A stretch of DNA of 64,000 nt from Aristolochia californica (GCA_029961685.1 JARWKL010000010.1:11491931-11555930), one strand, 5' to 3'. Numbered from the stretch's first letter, positions 1 to 14,400 are shown. The notes: a model not told the origin generated them from the letters alone. Numbers and translations are program-made.

Positions 1-3000
1 TTTTAGTGCCTGAAATAATTTTGAAATTTTTTTTTTGCATACATGACTTCTAAAATTTTCATTTTCTTATACTTTTATCTTTTTTGTTTATGAGAAAAAA
101 TGGGAGAGTGAAAACTCAAGTTTGGATCTGAAAAGAAATTTGAACATCCAAAATGGAAATGCACAAATGCTGAGAGAGATAGTTCAAAAAAGTATCTGTG
201 ATTTTTTAGGATAGGCAAAAATTGGGTTGTTTGGCTCTGGTAAATATCCAACCACTTGAGAATTTGATCGTTTCTACTCCTTGAAATTTTTGGGTCTTTA
301 TGTCCACTTGCATCCTCAACATGTTTTTGGCACGCATATCCACCACACTTAAAGCATGTTAGGATCAGTTTCAAGTCCCTTTCCTATAAAATTCCACCAG
401 GCTTATTATTAGAGGCTGTAGTAGTGGAATTTCCAGATCATGGATAACAAAACCTTGGAGTTCATTTTTAGTGCCTGAAATAATTTTGAAATTTTTTTTT
501 CGCATACATGAACTCTAAAATTTTCATTTTGTTTTGCCTTATATCTTTTTTTTTTACGAGAAAAATGGGAGAGTGAAAACTCAAGTTTGGATCTGAAAAC
601 AAATTTGAACATCCAAAATGGAAATGCACAAATGCTGAGAGAGATAGCTCCAAAAAGTGTCTGTGATTTTCAAGGATAGGCAAAAAGTGGGTTGTTTGGC
701 CCTGGTAAATATCCAACCACTTGAGAATTTGATTTTTTTACTCCTTGAAATTTTTGGATCATTAGGTCCACTTTCATCCTCAACATGTTTCTGGCATGCA
801 TATCCACCATTCTCAAAGCATGTTAGGATTAGTTAATAGTCCCTTTCCTATAAAATTCCACCATGCTTATTATTAGGGGTTGTACTACTGGAATTTCGAG
901 AACCTGGATAACAAAACCTTGGAGTTCATTTTTAGTGCCTGAAATAATTTAGAAATTTTTTTTTTTGCATACATGAACTCTAAAATTTTCATTTCGTTAT
1001 GCTTTATATCTTTTTTTTTTACGAGAAAAATGGGAGAGTGAAAACTCAAGTTTGGATATGAAAAATATTTGAACATCCAAAATGGAAATGCACAAATGCT
1101 GAGAGAGATAGTTCCAAAAGGAATCTTTGATTTTTAAAGATAGGCAAAAAAGAGGGTAGTTTGGCCCTGGTAAATATCCAACCATTTAAGAATCTGTTTT
1201 TTTCTACTCGTTGAAGTTTTTGGATCATTAGGTCCACTTGCATCCTCAACATGTTTCTGGAATGCCTATCCACCACACTTAAAGCATGTTAGGATCTGTT
1301 ACAAATCCCGTTCCTATAAAATTCCACCTGGCTTATTATTAAGGGTTGTACTAGTGGAATTTCCAGAACATGGATAACAAAACCTTGGTGTTCATTTTTA
1401 ATGCCTGAAATAATTTTGAATTTTTTTTTTTTGCATACATGAACTCTAAAACGTTCATTTTGTTATGCCTTATATGTTTTTTGTTTATGAGAAAAATGGG
1501 ACAGTGAAAACTCAAGTTTGGATCTGCAAACAAATTTGAACATCATAAATGGAAATGCACAAATGCTGAGAGAGATAGTTCCAAAAAGTGTCCGTGATTT
1601 TTAAGGATAGGCAAAAAGTGGGATGTTTGGCCCTGGTAAATATCCAAGCACATGTGAATTTGATTTTTTCTAGTCCTTGAAATTTTCTGATCATAAGGTC
1701 CACTTGCATCCTCAACATGTTTCTGGCATGCATATCCACCACACTTAAACATGTTAGGATTAGTTACAAGTCCCTTGCCGATAAGATTGCACCAGGCTTA
1801 TTATTAAGGTTTGTACTAGTAAATTTTCCAAAACATGGATAACAAAAACTTGGATTTCATTTTTAGTGCCTGAAATAATTTTGAAATTTTTTTTTTGCAT
1901 ACATGACTTCTAAAATTTTCATTTTCTTATGCTTTTATCTTTTTTGTTTATGAGAAAAAATGGGAGAGTGAAAACTCAAGTTTGGATCTGAAAACAAATT
2001 TGAACATCCAAAATGGAAATGCAAAAATGCTGAGAGAGATAGTTCCAAAGAGTATCTGTGATTTTTAAGGATAGGCAAAAATTGGGTTGTTTGGCCCTGG
2101 TAAATATCCAACCACTTGAGAATTTGATCGTTTCTACTCCTTGAAATTTTGGGTCTTTATGTCCACTTGCATCCTCAACATGTTTCTGGCACGCATATCC
2201 ACCACACTTAAAGCATGTTAGGATCAGTTTCAAGTCCCTTTCCTATAAAATTCCACCAGGCTTATTATTAGAGGCTGTAGTAGTGGAATTTCTAGATCAT
2301 GGATAACAAAACCTTGGAGTTCATTTTTAGTGCCTGAAATAATTTTAAAATTTTTTTTTGGCATACATGAACTCTAAAATTTTGATTTTGTTATGCCTTA
2401 TATCTTTTTTTTTACGAGAAAAATGGGAGAGTGAAAACTCAAGTTTGGATCTGAAAACAAATTTGAACATCCAAAATGGAAATGCACAAATGCTGAGAGA
2501 GATAGCTCCAAAAAGTGTCTGTGATTTTCAAGGATAGGCAAAAAGTGGGTTGTTTGGCCTTGGTAAATATCCAACCACTTGAGAATTTGATTTTTTTACT
2601 CCTTGAAATTTTTGGATCATTAGGTCCGCTTGCATCCTCAACATGTTTCAGGCATGCATATCCACCATTCTCAAAGCATGTTAGGATCAGTTCATTGTCC
2701 CTTTCCTATAAAATTCCACCATGCTTATTATTAGGGGTTGTACTACTGGAATTTCGAGAACCTGGATAAAAAAACCTTGGAGTTGATTTTAAGTGCCTGA
2801 AATAATTTAGAAATTTTTTTTTTTTGCATACATGAACTCTAAAATTTTCATTTCATTATGCTTTATATCTTTTTTTTTTTACGAGAAAATGGGAGAGTGA
2901 AAGCTCAAGTTTGGATCTGAAAAATATTTGAACATCCAAAATGGAAATGCACAAATGCTGAGAGAGATAGTTCCAAAAGGAATCTTTGATTTTTAAAGAT

Positions 3001-3250
3001 AGGCAAAAAAGAGGGTAGTTTGGCCCTGGTAAATATCCAACCATTTAAGAATCTGATTTTTTCTACTCCTTGAAGTTTTTGGATCATTAGGTCCACTTGC
3101 ATCCTCAACATGTTTCTGGCATGCATATCCACCACACTTAAAGCATGTTAGGATCAGTTACAAATCCCGTTCCTATAAAATTCCACCAGGCTTATTATTA
3201 AGGGCTATACTAGTGGAATTTCCAGAACATGGATAACAAAACCTTGGAGT
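1..3250. repeat. Four-monomer higher-order repeat, nearly two copies
   Basis: Bases 1 to about 1,390 match 1,861 to about 3,250 with an offset of 1,859-1,860 bp. The offset is the same for three successive unit starts (461/2320, 925/2784, 1391/3250). Rare variants shared only by the matching units support this. These include CATGACTTCTAAA near 42 and 1,902, TACTACTGG with TTCGAGAACCTGG near 881-906 and 2,740-2,765, and AAAAAGAGGGTAGTTTGG near 1,147 and 3,005. Similarity falls to the ordinary monomer level after about 3,250. The second copy has small length differences, mostly in T-runs. Confidence 0.85.
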
Positions 3251-4169
3251 TCATTTTTAGTGCTTGAAATAATTTTGAAAGTTTTTTTTTTCCATACATG
3301 AACTCTAAAATTTCATTTTGTTATGCCTTATATCTTTTTTGTTTATGAGAAAAATGGGAGTGTGAAAACTCAAGTTTGGATCTGAAAACAAATTTGAACG
3401 TTCAAAATGGAAATGCACAAATGCTGAGAGAGATAGTATCTAAAAGTATCTGTGATTTTTAAGGAGAGGAAAAAAGTGGGTTGACTTGCCCTAACCACAT
3501 GAGAATTTGGTGTTTTCTACTCCTTGAAATTTTTGGATCAGTAGGTCCACTTGCATCCTCAACATGTTTTTGACATGCATATCCACCACGCTTAAAGCAT
3601 GTTAGGATCAGTTACATGTCCCTTTCCTATAAAATTCCACCAGGCTTATTATTAGAGGCTGAACTAGTGGAATTTCCAGAACATGGATAACAAAACCTTG
3701 GAGTTCATTTATAGTGCCTGAAATAATTTTGAAATTTTTTTTTTTGCATACCTGAACTCTAAAATTTTCATTTTGTTTTGCCTTATATCTTTTTTGTTTA
3801 CGAGAAAAATGGGACAGTGAAAACTCAAGTTTGGATCGGAAAAAAAATTTGAACATCATAAATGAAAATGCACAATTGCTGAGAGAGATAGTTCCAAAAA
3901 GTATCTGTGATTCTTAAGGATAGGCAAAAAGTGGGTTGTTTGGCCCTGGTAAATATCCAACCACTTGTGAATTTGATTTTTTCTACTCCTTGAAATTTTC
4001 TGATCATTAGGACCACTTGCATCCTCATCCTGGTTCTGGCATGCATATCCACTACACTTAAAGCATGTTAGGATCAGTTACAAGTCCCTTTCCTATAAAA
4101 TTCCACCAGGCTTATTATTAAGGGCTGTACTAGTGAAATTTCCAAAACATGGATAACAAAACCTTGCAT

Positions 4170-5100
4170 TTCTTTTTTAGTGCCTGAAATAATTTTGAAA
4201 TTTTTTTTTTGCATACATGAACTCTAAAATTTTCATTTTGTTATGCTTTATATCTTTTTTATTTACGACAAAAATGGGAGTGTAAAAACTCAAGTTTGGA
4301 TCTGAAAAAAAATTTGAACATCCAAAATTGAAATGCACAAATGCCGAGAGAGGTAGTTCCAAAAAGTATCTGTGATTTTTTAGGATAGGCAAAAAGTGGG
4401 TTGTTTGGCCCTGGTAAATACCCAACTACTTGAGAATTTGATTTTTTCTACTCCTTGAAATTTTCTGATCATTAGGTCCACTTGCATCGTCAACATGTTT
4501 CTGGGATGCATATCCACCACACTTAAAGCATGTTAGGATCAGTTACAAGTCCCTTTCCTATAAAATTCCACCAGGCTTATTATTGAGGGTTGTACTAGTG
4601 AAATTTCCAAAACATGGATAACAAAACCTTGGATTTCATTTTTAGTGCCTGAAATAATTTTGAAATTTTTTTTTTGCATACATGAACTCTAAAATTTTCC
4701 TTTTGTTACGCGTTATATCTTTTTTGTTTACGAGAAAAATGGAAGAGTGAAAACTCAAGTTTGGATCTGAAAACAAATTTTAACATCCAAAATGGAAATG
4801 CACAAATGCTGAGAGAGATAGTTCCAAAAAGTATCAGTGATTTCTAAGGATAGGCAAAAAGTGGGTTGTTTGGCCCTGGTAAATATCCCACCACTTGTGA
4901 ATTTGATTTTTTCTACTCCTTGAAATTTTCTGATCATTAGGTCCACTTGCATCGTCAACATGTTTCTGGGATGCATATCCACCACATTTAAAGCATGTTA
5001 GGATCAGTTACAAGTCCCTTTCCTATAAAATTCCACCAGGCTTATTATTGAGGGTTGTACTAGTGAAATTTCCAAAACATGGATAACAAAACCTTGGATT
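4170..5100. repeat. Adjacent near-duplicate monomers
   Basis: The second half of unit 4170-4634 and of unit 4635-5099 share private variants: TGCATCGTCAACATG, CTGGGATGCATATCC and TTATTGAGGGTTGTACTAGTG. They lie 465 bp apart, which indicates a recent single-monomer duplication. Confidence 0.7.
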
Positions 5101-7200
5101 TCATTTTTAGTGCCTGAAATAATTTTGAAATTTTTTTTTTGCATACATGAACTCTAAAATTTTAATTTTGTTATGGTTTTATCTTTTTTCTATACGAGAA
5201 AATGGGAGAGTGAAAACTAAAATTTATATCTGAAAACAAAGTCGAACATCCAAAATGGAAATGCACAAATGTTGAAAGGGATAGTTCCAAAAAGTATCTG
5301 TGATTTTGTAAGGATAGGAAAAAAGTGGGTTGTTTTGCCCTGGCAAATATCCAACCACTTGAGAATTTGATCTTTTCTACTCCTTGAAATTTTTGGATCG
5401 TTATGTCCCCTTGCATCCTCAACATGTTTCTGGCTTGCATATCCACCACACTTAAAGCATGTTAGGATTAGTTACAAGTCCCTTTCCTATAAAATTCCAC
5501 CAGGCTTATTATTAGGGGTTGTTCTAGTGGAATTTCCAGAACATGGATAACAAAACCTGGGAGTTCATTTTTAGTGCTTAAAATAATTTTGAAATTTTTA
5601 TTTTGCATACATGAGCTCTAAAATTTTCATTTTATTATGCCTTATATCTTTTTTGTTTACGAGAAAAATGGGAGTGTGAAAACTCAAGTTTGGATCTGAA
5701 AACAAATTTGAACATCCGAAATGGAAATGCAGAAATGCTAAGAGAGATAGTTCCTAAAAGTATCTGTGATTTTTAAGGATAGGCAAAAAGTGGGTTGTTT
5801 TGCCCTTACCACTTGAGAATTTGATTTTTTCTACTCATTGAAATTTTTGGATCAGAAGGTCCACTTGCTTCCTCAAAATTTTTCTGGCATGCATATTCAC
5901 CACGCTTAAAGCATGTTAGGAACAGTTACAAGTCCCTTTCCTATAAAATTCCACCACGCTTATTATTAGAGGCTGAACTAGTGGAATTTCCAGAACAAGG
6001 ATAACAAAACCTTGGAGTTCATTTTTAGAGCCTGAAATAATTTTGAACTTTTTTTTTGCATACATGAACTCTAAAATTTTCATTTTGTTATGCCTTATAT
6101 CTTTTTTGTTTATGAGAAAAATAGGACAGTGAAAACTCAAGTTTGGAACTGAAAACAAATTTGAACATCATAAATGGAAATGCACAAATGCTGAGAGAGA
6201 TATATCCAAAAAGTATCTGTGATTTTTAAGGATAGGCAAAAAGTGGGTTGTTTGGCCCTGGTAAATATCCCACCACTTGTGAATTTGATTTTTTCTACTC
6301 CTTGCAATTTTCTGATCATTAGGTCCACTTGCACCGTCAACATGTTTCTAGGATGCATATCCACCACACTTAAAGCATGTTAGGATCAGTTACAAGTCCC
6401 TTTCCAATAAAATTCCACCAGGCTTATTATTAAGGGTTGTACTAGTGAAATTTCCAAAACATGGATAACAAAACCTTGGATTTCATTATTAGTGCCTGAA
6501 ATAATTTTGAAATTTTTTTTTTGCATACATGAACTCTAAAATTTTAATTTTGTTATGGTTTTATCTTTTTTCTATACGAGAAAAATGGGAGAGTGAAAAC
6601 TAAAATTTATATCTGAAAACAAAGTCGAACATCCAAAATGGAAATGCACAAATGTTGATAGGGATAGTTCCAAAAAGTATCTGTGATTTTTTAAGGATAG
6701 GAAAAAAGTGGGTTGTTTTGCCCTGGAAAATATCGAACCACTTGAGAATTTGATCTTTTCTACTCCTTGAAATTTTTGGATCGTTATGTCCTCTTGCATC
6801 CTCAACATGTTTCTGGCATGCATATCCACCACACTTAAGGCATGTTAGGATTAGTTACAAGTCCCTTTCCTATAAAATTCGACCAGGCTTATTATTAGGG
6901 GCTGTTCTAGTGGAATTTCCAGAACATGGATAACAAAACCTGGGAGTTCATTTTTAGTGCTTAAAATAATTTTGAAATTTTTATTTTGCATACATGAGCT
7001 CTAAAATTTTCATTTTATTATGCCTTATATCTTTTTTGTTTACGAGAAAAATGGGAGTGTGAAAACTCAAGTTTGGATCTGAAAACAAATTTGAACATCC
7101 GAAATGGAAATGCAGAAATGCTAAGAGAGATAGTTCCTAAAAGTATCTGTGATTTTTAAGGATAGGCAAAAAGTGGGTTGTTTTGCCCTTACCACATGAG
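4855..7200. repeat. Three-monomer higher-order repeat, two copies (about 1,383 bp)
   Basis: About 4,855-5,820 matches about 6,237-7,200 at an offset of 1,382-1,383 bp. Shared private variants include AATATCCCACCACTTGTG, TTATGGTTTTATCTTTTTTC with CTATACGAG, AACTAAAATTTATATCTG, AACAAAGTCGAACATCC and a following type A unit. The copies differ by scattered substitutions, so the duplication is older than the 6,885-bp one farther right. Confidence 0.85.
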
Positions 7201-7275
7201 AATTTTATTTTTTCTACTCCTTGAAAATTTCTGATCAGTAGGTCCACTTGCATCCTCAACATGTTTCTGGCATGC

Positions 7276-7305
7276 ATATCCACCACGCTTATATCCACCA
7301 CGCTT
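7276..7305 (+). repeat. 15-bp tandem duplication inside a monomer
   Basis: The unit ATATCCACCACGCTT occurs twice in direct succession (7276-7290 and 7291-7305). The second copy continues into the normal AAAGCATG word. It explains why this type A unit measures 470 bp rather than about 454 bp. I saw no other unit with this duplication. Confidence 0.9.
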
Positions 7306-10300
7306 AAAGCATGTTAGGATCAGTTACAAGTCCCTTTCCTATAAAATTCCCCCAACCTTTATTATTAGGGGATGTACTAGTGGAATTTCCAGAACATGGA
7401 TAACAATACATTCGAGTTCATTTTTAGTGCCTGAAATAATTTTGAAATTTTTTTTTTTTGCATACATGAACTCTAAAATTTTCATTTCGTTATGCCTTAT
7501 ATCTTTTTTGTTTATGAGAACAAGGGGACAATGAAAACTCAAGTTTCGATCTGAAAACAAATTTGAATATCATAAATGGAAATGCACAAATGCTGAGAGA
7601 GATAGTTCCAAAAAGTATCTGTGATTTTTAAGGAAAGGCAAAAAGTGGGTTGTTTGGCCCTGGTAAATATCCAACCACTTGTGAATTTGATTTGTTCTAG
7701 TCCTTGAATTTTTCTGATCATTAGGTCCACTTGCATCCTCAACATGTTTCTGGCATGCATATCCACCACACTTAAAGCATGTCAAGATCAATTACAAGTC
7801 CCTTTCCTACAAAATTCCACTAGGCTTATTATTAATGGCTGTACTAGTGAAATTTCCAGAACATTGATAACAAAACCTTGGATTTCATTTTTAGTGCCTG
7901 ATATAATTTTGAAATTTTTTTTTTGCATATATGAACTCTAAAATTTTCATTTTGTTATGCTTTATATCTTTTTTGTTTACGAGAAAAATGGGAGAGAGAA
8001 AACTCTAGTTTGGATCTAAAAACAAATTTGAACATCCAAAATGGAAATGCACAAATGCCGAGAGAGATAGTTCGAATAAGTGTCAGTGATTTTTAAGGAT
8101 AGGCAAAAAGTAGGTTGGTGGCCCTAGTAAATATCCATCCACTTGAGAATTTGATCTTTTCTACTCCTTGAAATTGTTGGATCGTTATGTCCACTTGCAT
8201 CCTCAACATGTTTCCAACATGCATATCCACCACACTTAAAGCATGTTAGGATCAGTTACAAGTCTCTTTCCTATAAAATTCCACCAGGCTTATTATTAGG
8301 GGCTGTTCCAGTAGAATTTCCAGAACATGGATAACAAAACCTTGGAGTTCATTTTTAGTGCTTGAAATAATTTTGAAATTTTTTTTTTGCATACATGAAC
8401 TCTAAAATTTACATTTTTTTATGCCTTATATCTTTTTTGTTTACGGGAAAAATGGGAGTGTGAAAACTCAAATTTGGATCTGAAAACAAATTTGAACATC
8501 CAAACTGGAAATGCACAAATGCTGAGAGAGATAGTTCCAAAAAGTATCTGTGATTTTTAAGGAAAGGGAAAAAGTGGGTTGTTTTGCCCTTACCACATGA
8601 GAATTTTATTTTTTCTACTCCTTGAAATTTTTGGATTAGTAGGTCCACTTCCATCCTCAACATGTTTCTGGCATGCATATCCACCACGCTTAAAGCATGT
8701 TTGGATCTGTTACAAGTCCCTTTCCTATAAAATTCCACCATGCTTATTAGTTGAGGCTGAACTAGTGGAATTTCCGGAACATGGATAACAAAACCTTGGA
8801 GTTCATTTGTAGTGCCTGAAATAATTTTGAACTTTTTTTTTTGCATACATAAACTCTAAATTTTCATTTTGTTATGCCTTATATCTTTTTTGTTTATGAC
8901 AAAAATGGGACATTGAAAAGTCATGTTTGGATCTGAAAACAAATTTGAACATCATAAATGGAAAAGTACAAATGCTGAGAGAGATAGTTCCAAAAAGTAT
9001 CTGTGATTTTTAAGGATAGGCATAAAGTGGGTTGTTTGGATCTGGTAAATATCCAACCACTTGTGAATTCGATTTTTTCTACTCCTTGAAATTTTCTGAT
9101 CATTAGGTCCACTTGCATCCTCAACATGTTTCTGGCATGCATATCCACCACACTTAAAGCATGTTAGGATCAGTTACAAGTCCCCTTCCTATAAAATTCC
9201 ACTTGCCTATTTATTAAGGGCTGTACTAGCAAAATTTGCAGAACATGGATAACAAAACCTTGGATTTCATTTTTAGTGCCTAAAATAATTTTGAAATTTT
9301 TTTTTTGCATACATGAACTCTAAAATTTTCATTTTGTTATGCCTGATTTCTTTTATTGTTTACGACAAAAATGGGAGAGTGAAAACTCAAGTTTGGATCT
9401 GAAAACAAATTTGAACATCCAAAATAGAAATGCACAAATGCTGAGAGAGACAGTTCCAAAAAGTATCTGTGATTTTTAATGATAGGCAAGAAGTGGGTTG
9501 TTTGGCCCTGGTAAATATCCAACCTTTTGAGAATTTGATTTTTTCTACTCCTTGAAATTTATGGATCATTAGGTCCATTTGCATCCTCAACATATTTCTG
9601 GCATGCATATCCACCACTCTTAAAGCATGTTAGGATCAGTTAATAGTTCCTTTCCTATAAAATTCCACCTTGCTTATTATTAGGGGCTATACTAGTGGAA
9701 TTTCCAGAACATGGATAACAAAACCTTTGAGTTCATTTTTAGTGCCTGAAATAATTTTGAATTTTTTTTTTTGCTTAGTTGAACACTAAAATTTTCATTT
9801 TGTTATGCCTTATATCTTTTTTGTTTACGAGAAAAATGGGAGAGTGAAAAGTCAAGTTTGGATTTGAAAACAAATTTGAACATCCAAAATGGAAATGCAC
9901 AAATGCTGAGAGAGATAGTTCCTAAAAGTATCTGTGATTTTTAAGGATAGGCAAAAAGTGGGTTATTTGGCCATAGTAAATATCCAACCACTTGAGAATT
10001 TTATTTTTTGTACACCGTGAAATTTTTGGATCATTAGGTCCATTTGCATCCTTAACATGTTTTTGGTATGCATATCCACCACACTTAAAGCATGTTAGGA
10101 TCAGTTACAAGTCCCTTTCCTATAAAATTCCACCAAGCTTATTATTAGGGGCTGTACTAGTAGAATTTCCAGAACATGGATATCAAAACCTTTGAGTTCA
10201 TTTTCAGTGCCTGAAATAATTTTGAAATTTTTTTTTCGCATACATGATCTCTAAAATTTTAATTTTGTTATCCCTTATATCTTTTTTGTTTAGGAGAAAA

Positions 10301-10579
10301 ATGGGATAGTGAAAACTCATGTTTGGATCTGAAAACAAATTTGAACATCCAAAATGGAAATGCACAAATGCTGAGAGAGATTGTTCCAAAAAGTATCTGT
10401 GATTTTTAAGGATAGGCAAAAACTGGGTTGTTTTGCCATGGTAAATATTCAACCACTTGAGAATTTGATTTTTTCAAATCCTTGAAATTTTTGGATCATT
10501 ATGTCCACTTGCATCCTCAACATGTTTCTGGCATGCATATCCACCACACATAAAGCATGTTAGGATCAGTTACAAGTCC

Positions 10580-11300
10580 CTTTCCTATGAAGCTCCACCA
10601 GGATTATTATAAGGGGATGTACTAGTGGAATTTCCAGAACACGGATAAGAAAACCCTGGAGTTCATTTTTAGTGCCTGAAATAATTTTGAAATTTTTTTT
10701 TGCGTAAATGAACTCTAAAACTTTCATTTTGTTGTGCTTTATATCTTTTTTGTTTAAGAGAAAAATGGGAGAGTGAAAACGCAAGTTTGGATCTGAAAAT
10801 AAATCTGAACATCAAAAATGGAAATGCACAAATGCTGAGAGAGATAGTTCCAAAATGCATTTGTGATTTTTAAGGATAGGCAAAAAGTGGGTTGTTTGCC
10901 CTAGTAAATATCCAACCACTTGAGAATTTGATTTTTTCTACTCCTTGAAATTTTTGGATCATTAGGTCCACTTGCATCCTCACCATGTTTCTGGCATGCA
11001 TATCCACCACACTTAAACCATGTTAGGATCAGTTACAAGTCCCTTTCCTATAAAATTCCTTCAGGGTTATTATTAGGGGCTATACTAGTGGAATTTCCAG
11101 AACATGGATAACAAAACCTTGGAGTTCAGTTTTAGTGCCTGAAATAATTTTGAAAATTTTTTTTTGCATACATGAACTCTAAAATTTTCATTTTGTTATG
11201 CTTTAGTTCTTTTTTGTTTACGAGAAAAATGGGAGAGTGAAAACTACAGTTTAGATCTGAAAAAAAATTTGAACACCCAAAATGGAAATGCACAAATTCT
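10580..11300. repeat. Segment repeated at 23,165-23,900 (27-monomer spacing)
   Basis: The offset is about 12,584 bp (unit starts 10662/23246 and 11125/23710). Shared private variants are CTCCACCAGGATTATTATAAG, a TAAATGAACTC word after the T-run, TTGTGC before CTTTATATC or CTTATATC, TTAAGAG in place of TTACGAG, and TTTAGTTCTTTTTT in the next unit. The copies have diverged by several substitutions. Confidence 0.7.
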
Positions 11301-11869
11301 GAGAAAGATAGTTCCAAAAAGTATCTGTGATTTTTAAGGATAGGCAAAAAGTGGGTTGTTTGGCCCGGGTAAATATCCAACGACTTGAGAATTTGATTTT
11401 TTCTACTCCTTGAAATTTTTTGATGATTATGTCCACTTGCATACTCAACATGTTTCTGGCATGCATATCTACCTCACTTAAAGCTTGTTAGGATCGGTTG
11501 CAAGTCCCTTTCCTATAAAATTCCACAAGGCTTAATATTAATTGCTGTACTAGTGGAATTTCCATATCATGGATAAAAAAACCTTGGAGTTCATTTTTAG
11601 TGCCTGAAATAATTTTGAAATTTTTTTTTTTGCATTCATGAACCTTAAAAATTTCATTTTGTTATGCCTTATATCTTTTTTGTTTACGGGAAAAATGGGA
11701 TAGTGAAAACTCAAGTTTGGATCTGAAACCAATTTGGAACATCCAAAATGGAAATGCACAAATTCTGAGAGCGATAGTTCCAAAAAGTATATGTGATTTT
11801 TAAGGATAGGCAAAAAGTGGGTTGTTTGGCCTTGGTAAATATCCAACCACTTGAGGCTTTGATTTTTTC

Positions 11870-13850
11870 TACTCCTTGAAATTTTTGGATCATTAGGTCC
11901 ACTTGCATCCTCAACATGTTTCTACCATGCATATTCTCCACAATTAAAGCATGTCAGGATCAGTTACAAGTCCCTTTCCTATAAAATTCGACCAGGATTA
12001 TTATTAGGGGTTGTACTAGTTGAATTTCCAGAACATGGATAACAAAACCTTGGAGTTCATTTTTAGTGCCTGAAATAATTTAGATTTTTTTTTTTTTGCA
12101 TACAAGAACTCTAAAATTTTCATTTTGTTATGCCTTATATATTTTTTGTTTACGAGAAAAATGGGAGAGTGAAAACTCCAATTTAGATTTGAAAACAAAT
12201 TTGAACATCCAAAATGGAAATGTAGAAATGATGAGAGAGATAGTTCCAAAAAGTATCTGTGATTTTTAAGGAAAGGCAAAAAGTGGGTTGTTTGGCCCTG
12301 GTAAATTTCCATCCACTTGAGAATTTGATTTTCTCTACTCCTTGAAATTTTTGGATCATTATGTCCACTTACATCCTCAACATGTTTCTGGCATGCATAT
12401 CCACCTCACTTAAAGCATGTTAGGTTCAGTTACAAGTCCCTTTCCTATAAAATTCCACCAGGCTTATTATTTGGGGTTGTACTAGTGGAATTTCCAGAAC
12501 AAGGATAACAAAACCTTGGAGTTCATTTTTAGTGCCTGAAATAATTTTGAAATTTTTTTTTGCATACATGAACTCCAAAATATTCATTTTGTTATGCCTT
12601 ATATATTTTTTGTTTACGAGAAAAATGGAAGAGTGAAAACTCAAGTTTGGATCTGAAAACAAATTTGAATATCCAAAATGGAAATGGACAAATGCTGAGA
12701 GAGATAGTACCAAAAAGTTTATGTGATTTTTAATGATTGGCAAAAAGTGGGTTATTTGGCCCTGGTAAATATCCAACCAATTGAGAATTTGATTTTTTCT
12801 ACTCCTTGAAATTTTTGGATGATTAGGACCACTTGAATCCTCAACATGTTTCTGGCATGCATATCCACCACACTTAAAGCATGTTAGGATCAGTTACAAG
12901 TCCCTTTCCTATAAAATTCCACCAAGCTTATTATAAGGGGTTGTACTAGTGGATTTTCAGGAACATGGATAACAAAACCGTGGAGTTCATTTTTAGTTTC
13001 TGAAATAATTTTGAAATTTTTTTTTTGCATACATGAACTCTAAAATTTTCATTTTTTTATGCCTTATATCATTTTTGTTTACGAGAAAAATGGGAGAGTG
13101 AAAACTCAAGTTTGGATCTGAAAACAAATATGAACATCCAAAGTGGAAATTGACAAATGCTGAGAGAGATAGTTCCAAAAAGTATCTGTGATTTTTAAGG
13201 ATTGGCAAAAAGTGGGTTGTTTTGCCCAGGTAAATATCCAACCACTTGAGAATTTCATTTTTTCTACTCTTTGAAAATTTTGGATCATCAGGTCCACTTG
13301 CATCCTCAACATGTTTCTGGCATGCATATCCACCATACATAAAGCATGTTAGGATCAGTTACAAGTCCCTTTCCTATAAAATTCCACCAGGCTTATTATT
13401 AGCGGCTGCACTAGTGGAATTTCGAGAACATGGATAACAAAACCTTGGAGTTCATTTTTAGTGCCAGAAATAATTTTGAAATGTTTTTTTTGCATACATG
13501 AACGCTAAAATTTTAATTTTGTTATGCCTTACATCTTTTTTGTTTATGAGAAAAATGGGATAGTGAAAACTCAAGTTTGGATCTGAAAACAAATTAGAAC
13601 ATCCAAAATGGAAATGCACAAATGCTGAGAGCGATAGTTCCAAAAAGTATATGTGATTTTTACGGATAGGCAAAAAGTGGTTTGTTTGGCCCTGATAAAT
13701 ATCTAACCACTTGAGAATTTGATTCTTTCTACTCCTTGAAATTTTCTGATCATTAGGTCCACTTGCATCCTCAACATGTTTTTGGCATGCACATCTAGCA
13801 CACTTAAAGCAAATTAGGATCAATTACAAGTCCCTTTCCTATAAAATTCC
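11870..13850. repeat. Segment repeated at about 26,310-28,100 (31-monomer spacing)
   Basis: Unit starts 12056, 12522, 12986 and 13451 correspond to 26497, 26970, 27231 and 27697. Shared rare variants include CTACCATGCATAT with CTCCACAATTAAAG, GCATACAAGAACTC, CACCTCACTTAAAGC with TTAGGTTCAG, GGATTTTCAGGAACA, CCGTGGAGTTC and CACCATACATAAAGC. The offset is 14,441-14,448 bp for the first two units and 14,245 bp after them, because the right-hand copy lost about 204 bp. Confidence 0.75.
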
Positions 13851-14400
13851 ACCAGGCTTATTATTAGGGGTTGTAATAGTGGAATTTCTAGATCATGGAT
13901 AACAAAACCTAGGAGTTCATTTTTAGTTCCTGAAATAATTTAGAAATTTTTTATTTGCATACATGTACTCTAAAATTTTCATTCTGTTATGCCTTATTTC
14001 TTTTTGTTTACGAGAAAAATGGTAGAGTGAAAACTCATGTTTGGATCTGAAAATAAATTTGAACATCCAAAATGGAAATGGACAAATGCTGAGAGAGATA
14101 GTTCCAAAATGTACTTGGGATTTTTAAAGATAGGCTAAAAGGGGGTTGTTTGGCCCTGGTAAATATCCAACCACTTGAGAATTTGATTTTTTCTACTCCT
14201 TGAAATTTTTGGATCATTATGTCCACTTGCATACTCAACATGTTTCTGTCATGAATATCCAAAAAACTTAATGCATGTCAGGATTAGTTAGTACTCCCAT
14301 TCCTATAAAATTCCACCAGGCTTATTATTAGGGGTTGTACTAGTGGAATTTCCAAAACATGGATAACAAATTGGAGTTCATTTTTAATGCCTAAAATAAT
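13740..14400. repeat. Segment repeated at about 16,030-16,690 (five-monomer spacing)
   Basis: The offset is about 2,290 bp (13916/16207, 14377/16671). Shared private variants are ATCTAGCACACTTAA with GCAAATTAGGATC, CCTAGGAGTTC, TTTTTAGTTCCTG, TTTTTTATTTGCATACATG with TACTC, ATTCTGTTATG, and TACTTGGGATTTTTAAAG. The copies differ at scattered positions. Confidence 0.8.

Larger units (their letters stand above)
3250..9266. repeat. Block of paired variant monomers A (454 bp) and B, left side
   Basis: Type A units lack about 11-12 bp of the usual GGTAAATATCC segment, so they read TTTTGCCCTTACCAC or a close variant and measure 454 bp. They start at 3250, 5564, 6947 and 8348. Each is followed immediately by a type B unit that reads GAACATCATAAATG instead of GAACATCCAAAATG (B units start at 3704, 6018, 7417 and 8802). 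Unit 7417 has GAATATCATAAATG. A B-like unit at 1391 lacks an A partner. The constant A then B order shows the pair was amplified as a unit. Ordinary monomers fill the spaces between pairs. Confidence 0.8.

Noticed and set aside
8409..8846. Longest reverse-strand reading frame (145 codons) and the many 60-138-codon frames as genes
   Set aside because: Their translations are variants of the same few repeat-derived strings in every unit. Lengths shift wherever a unit has an indel, and no domain or start context sets any one apart.
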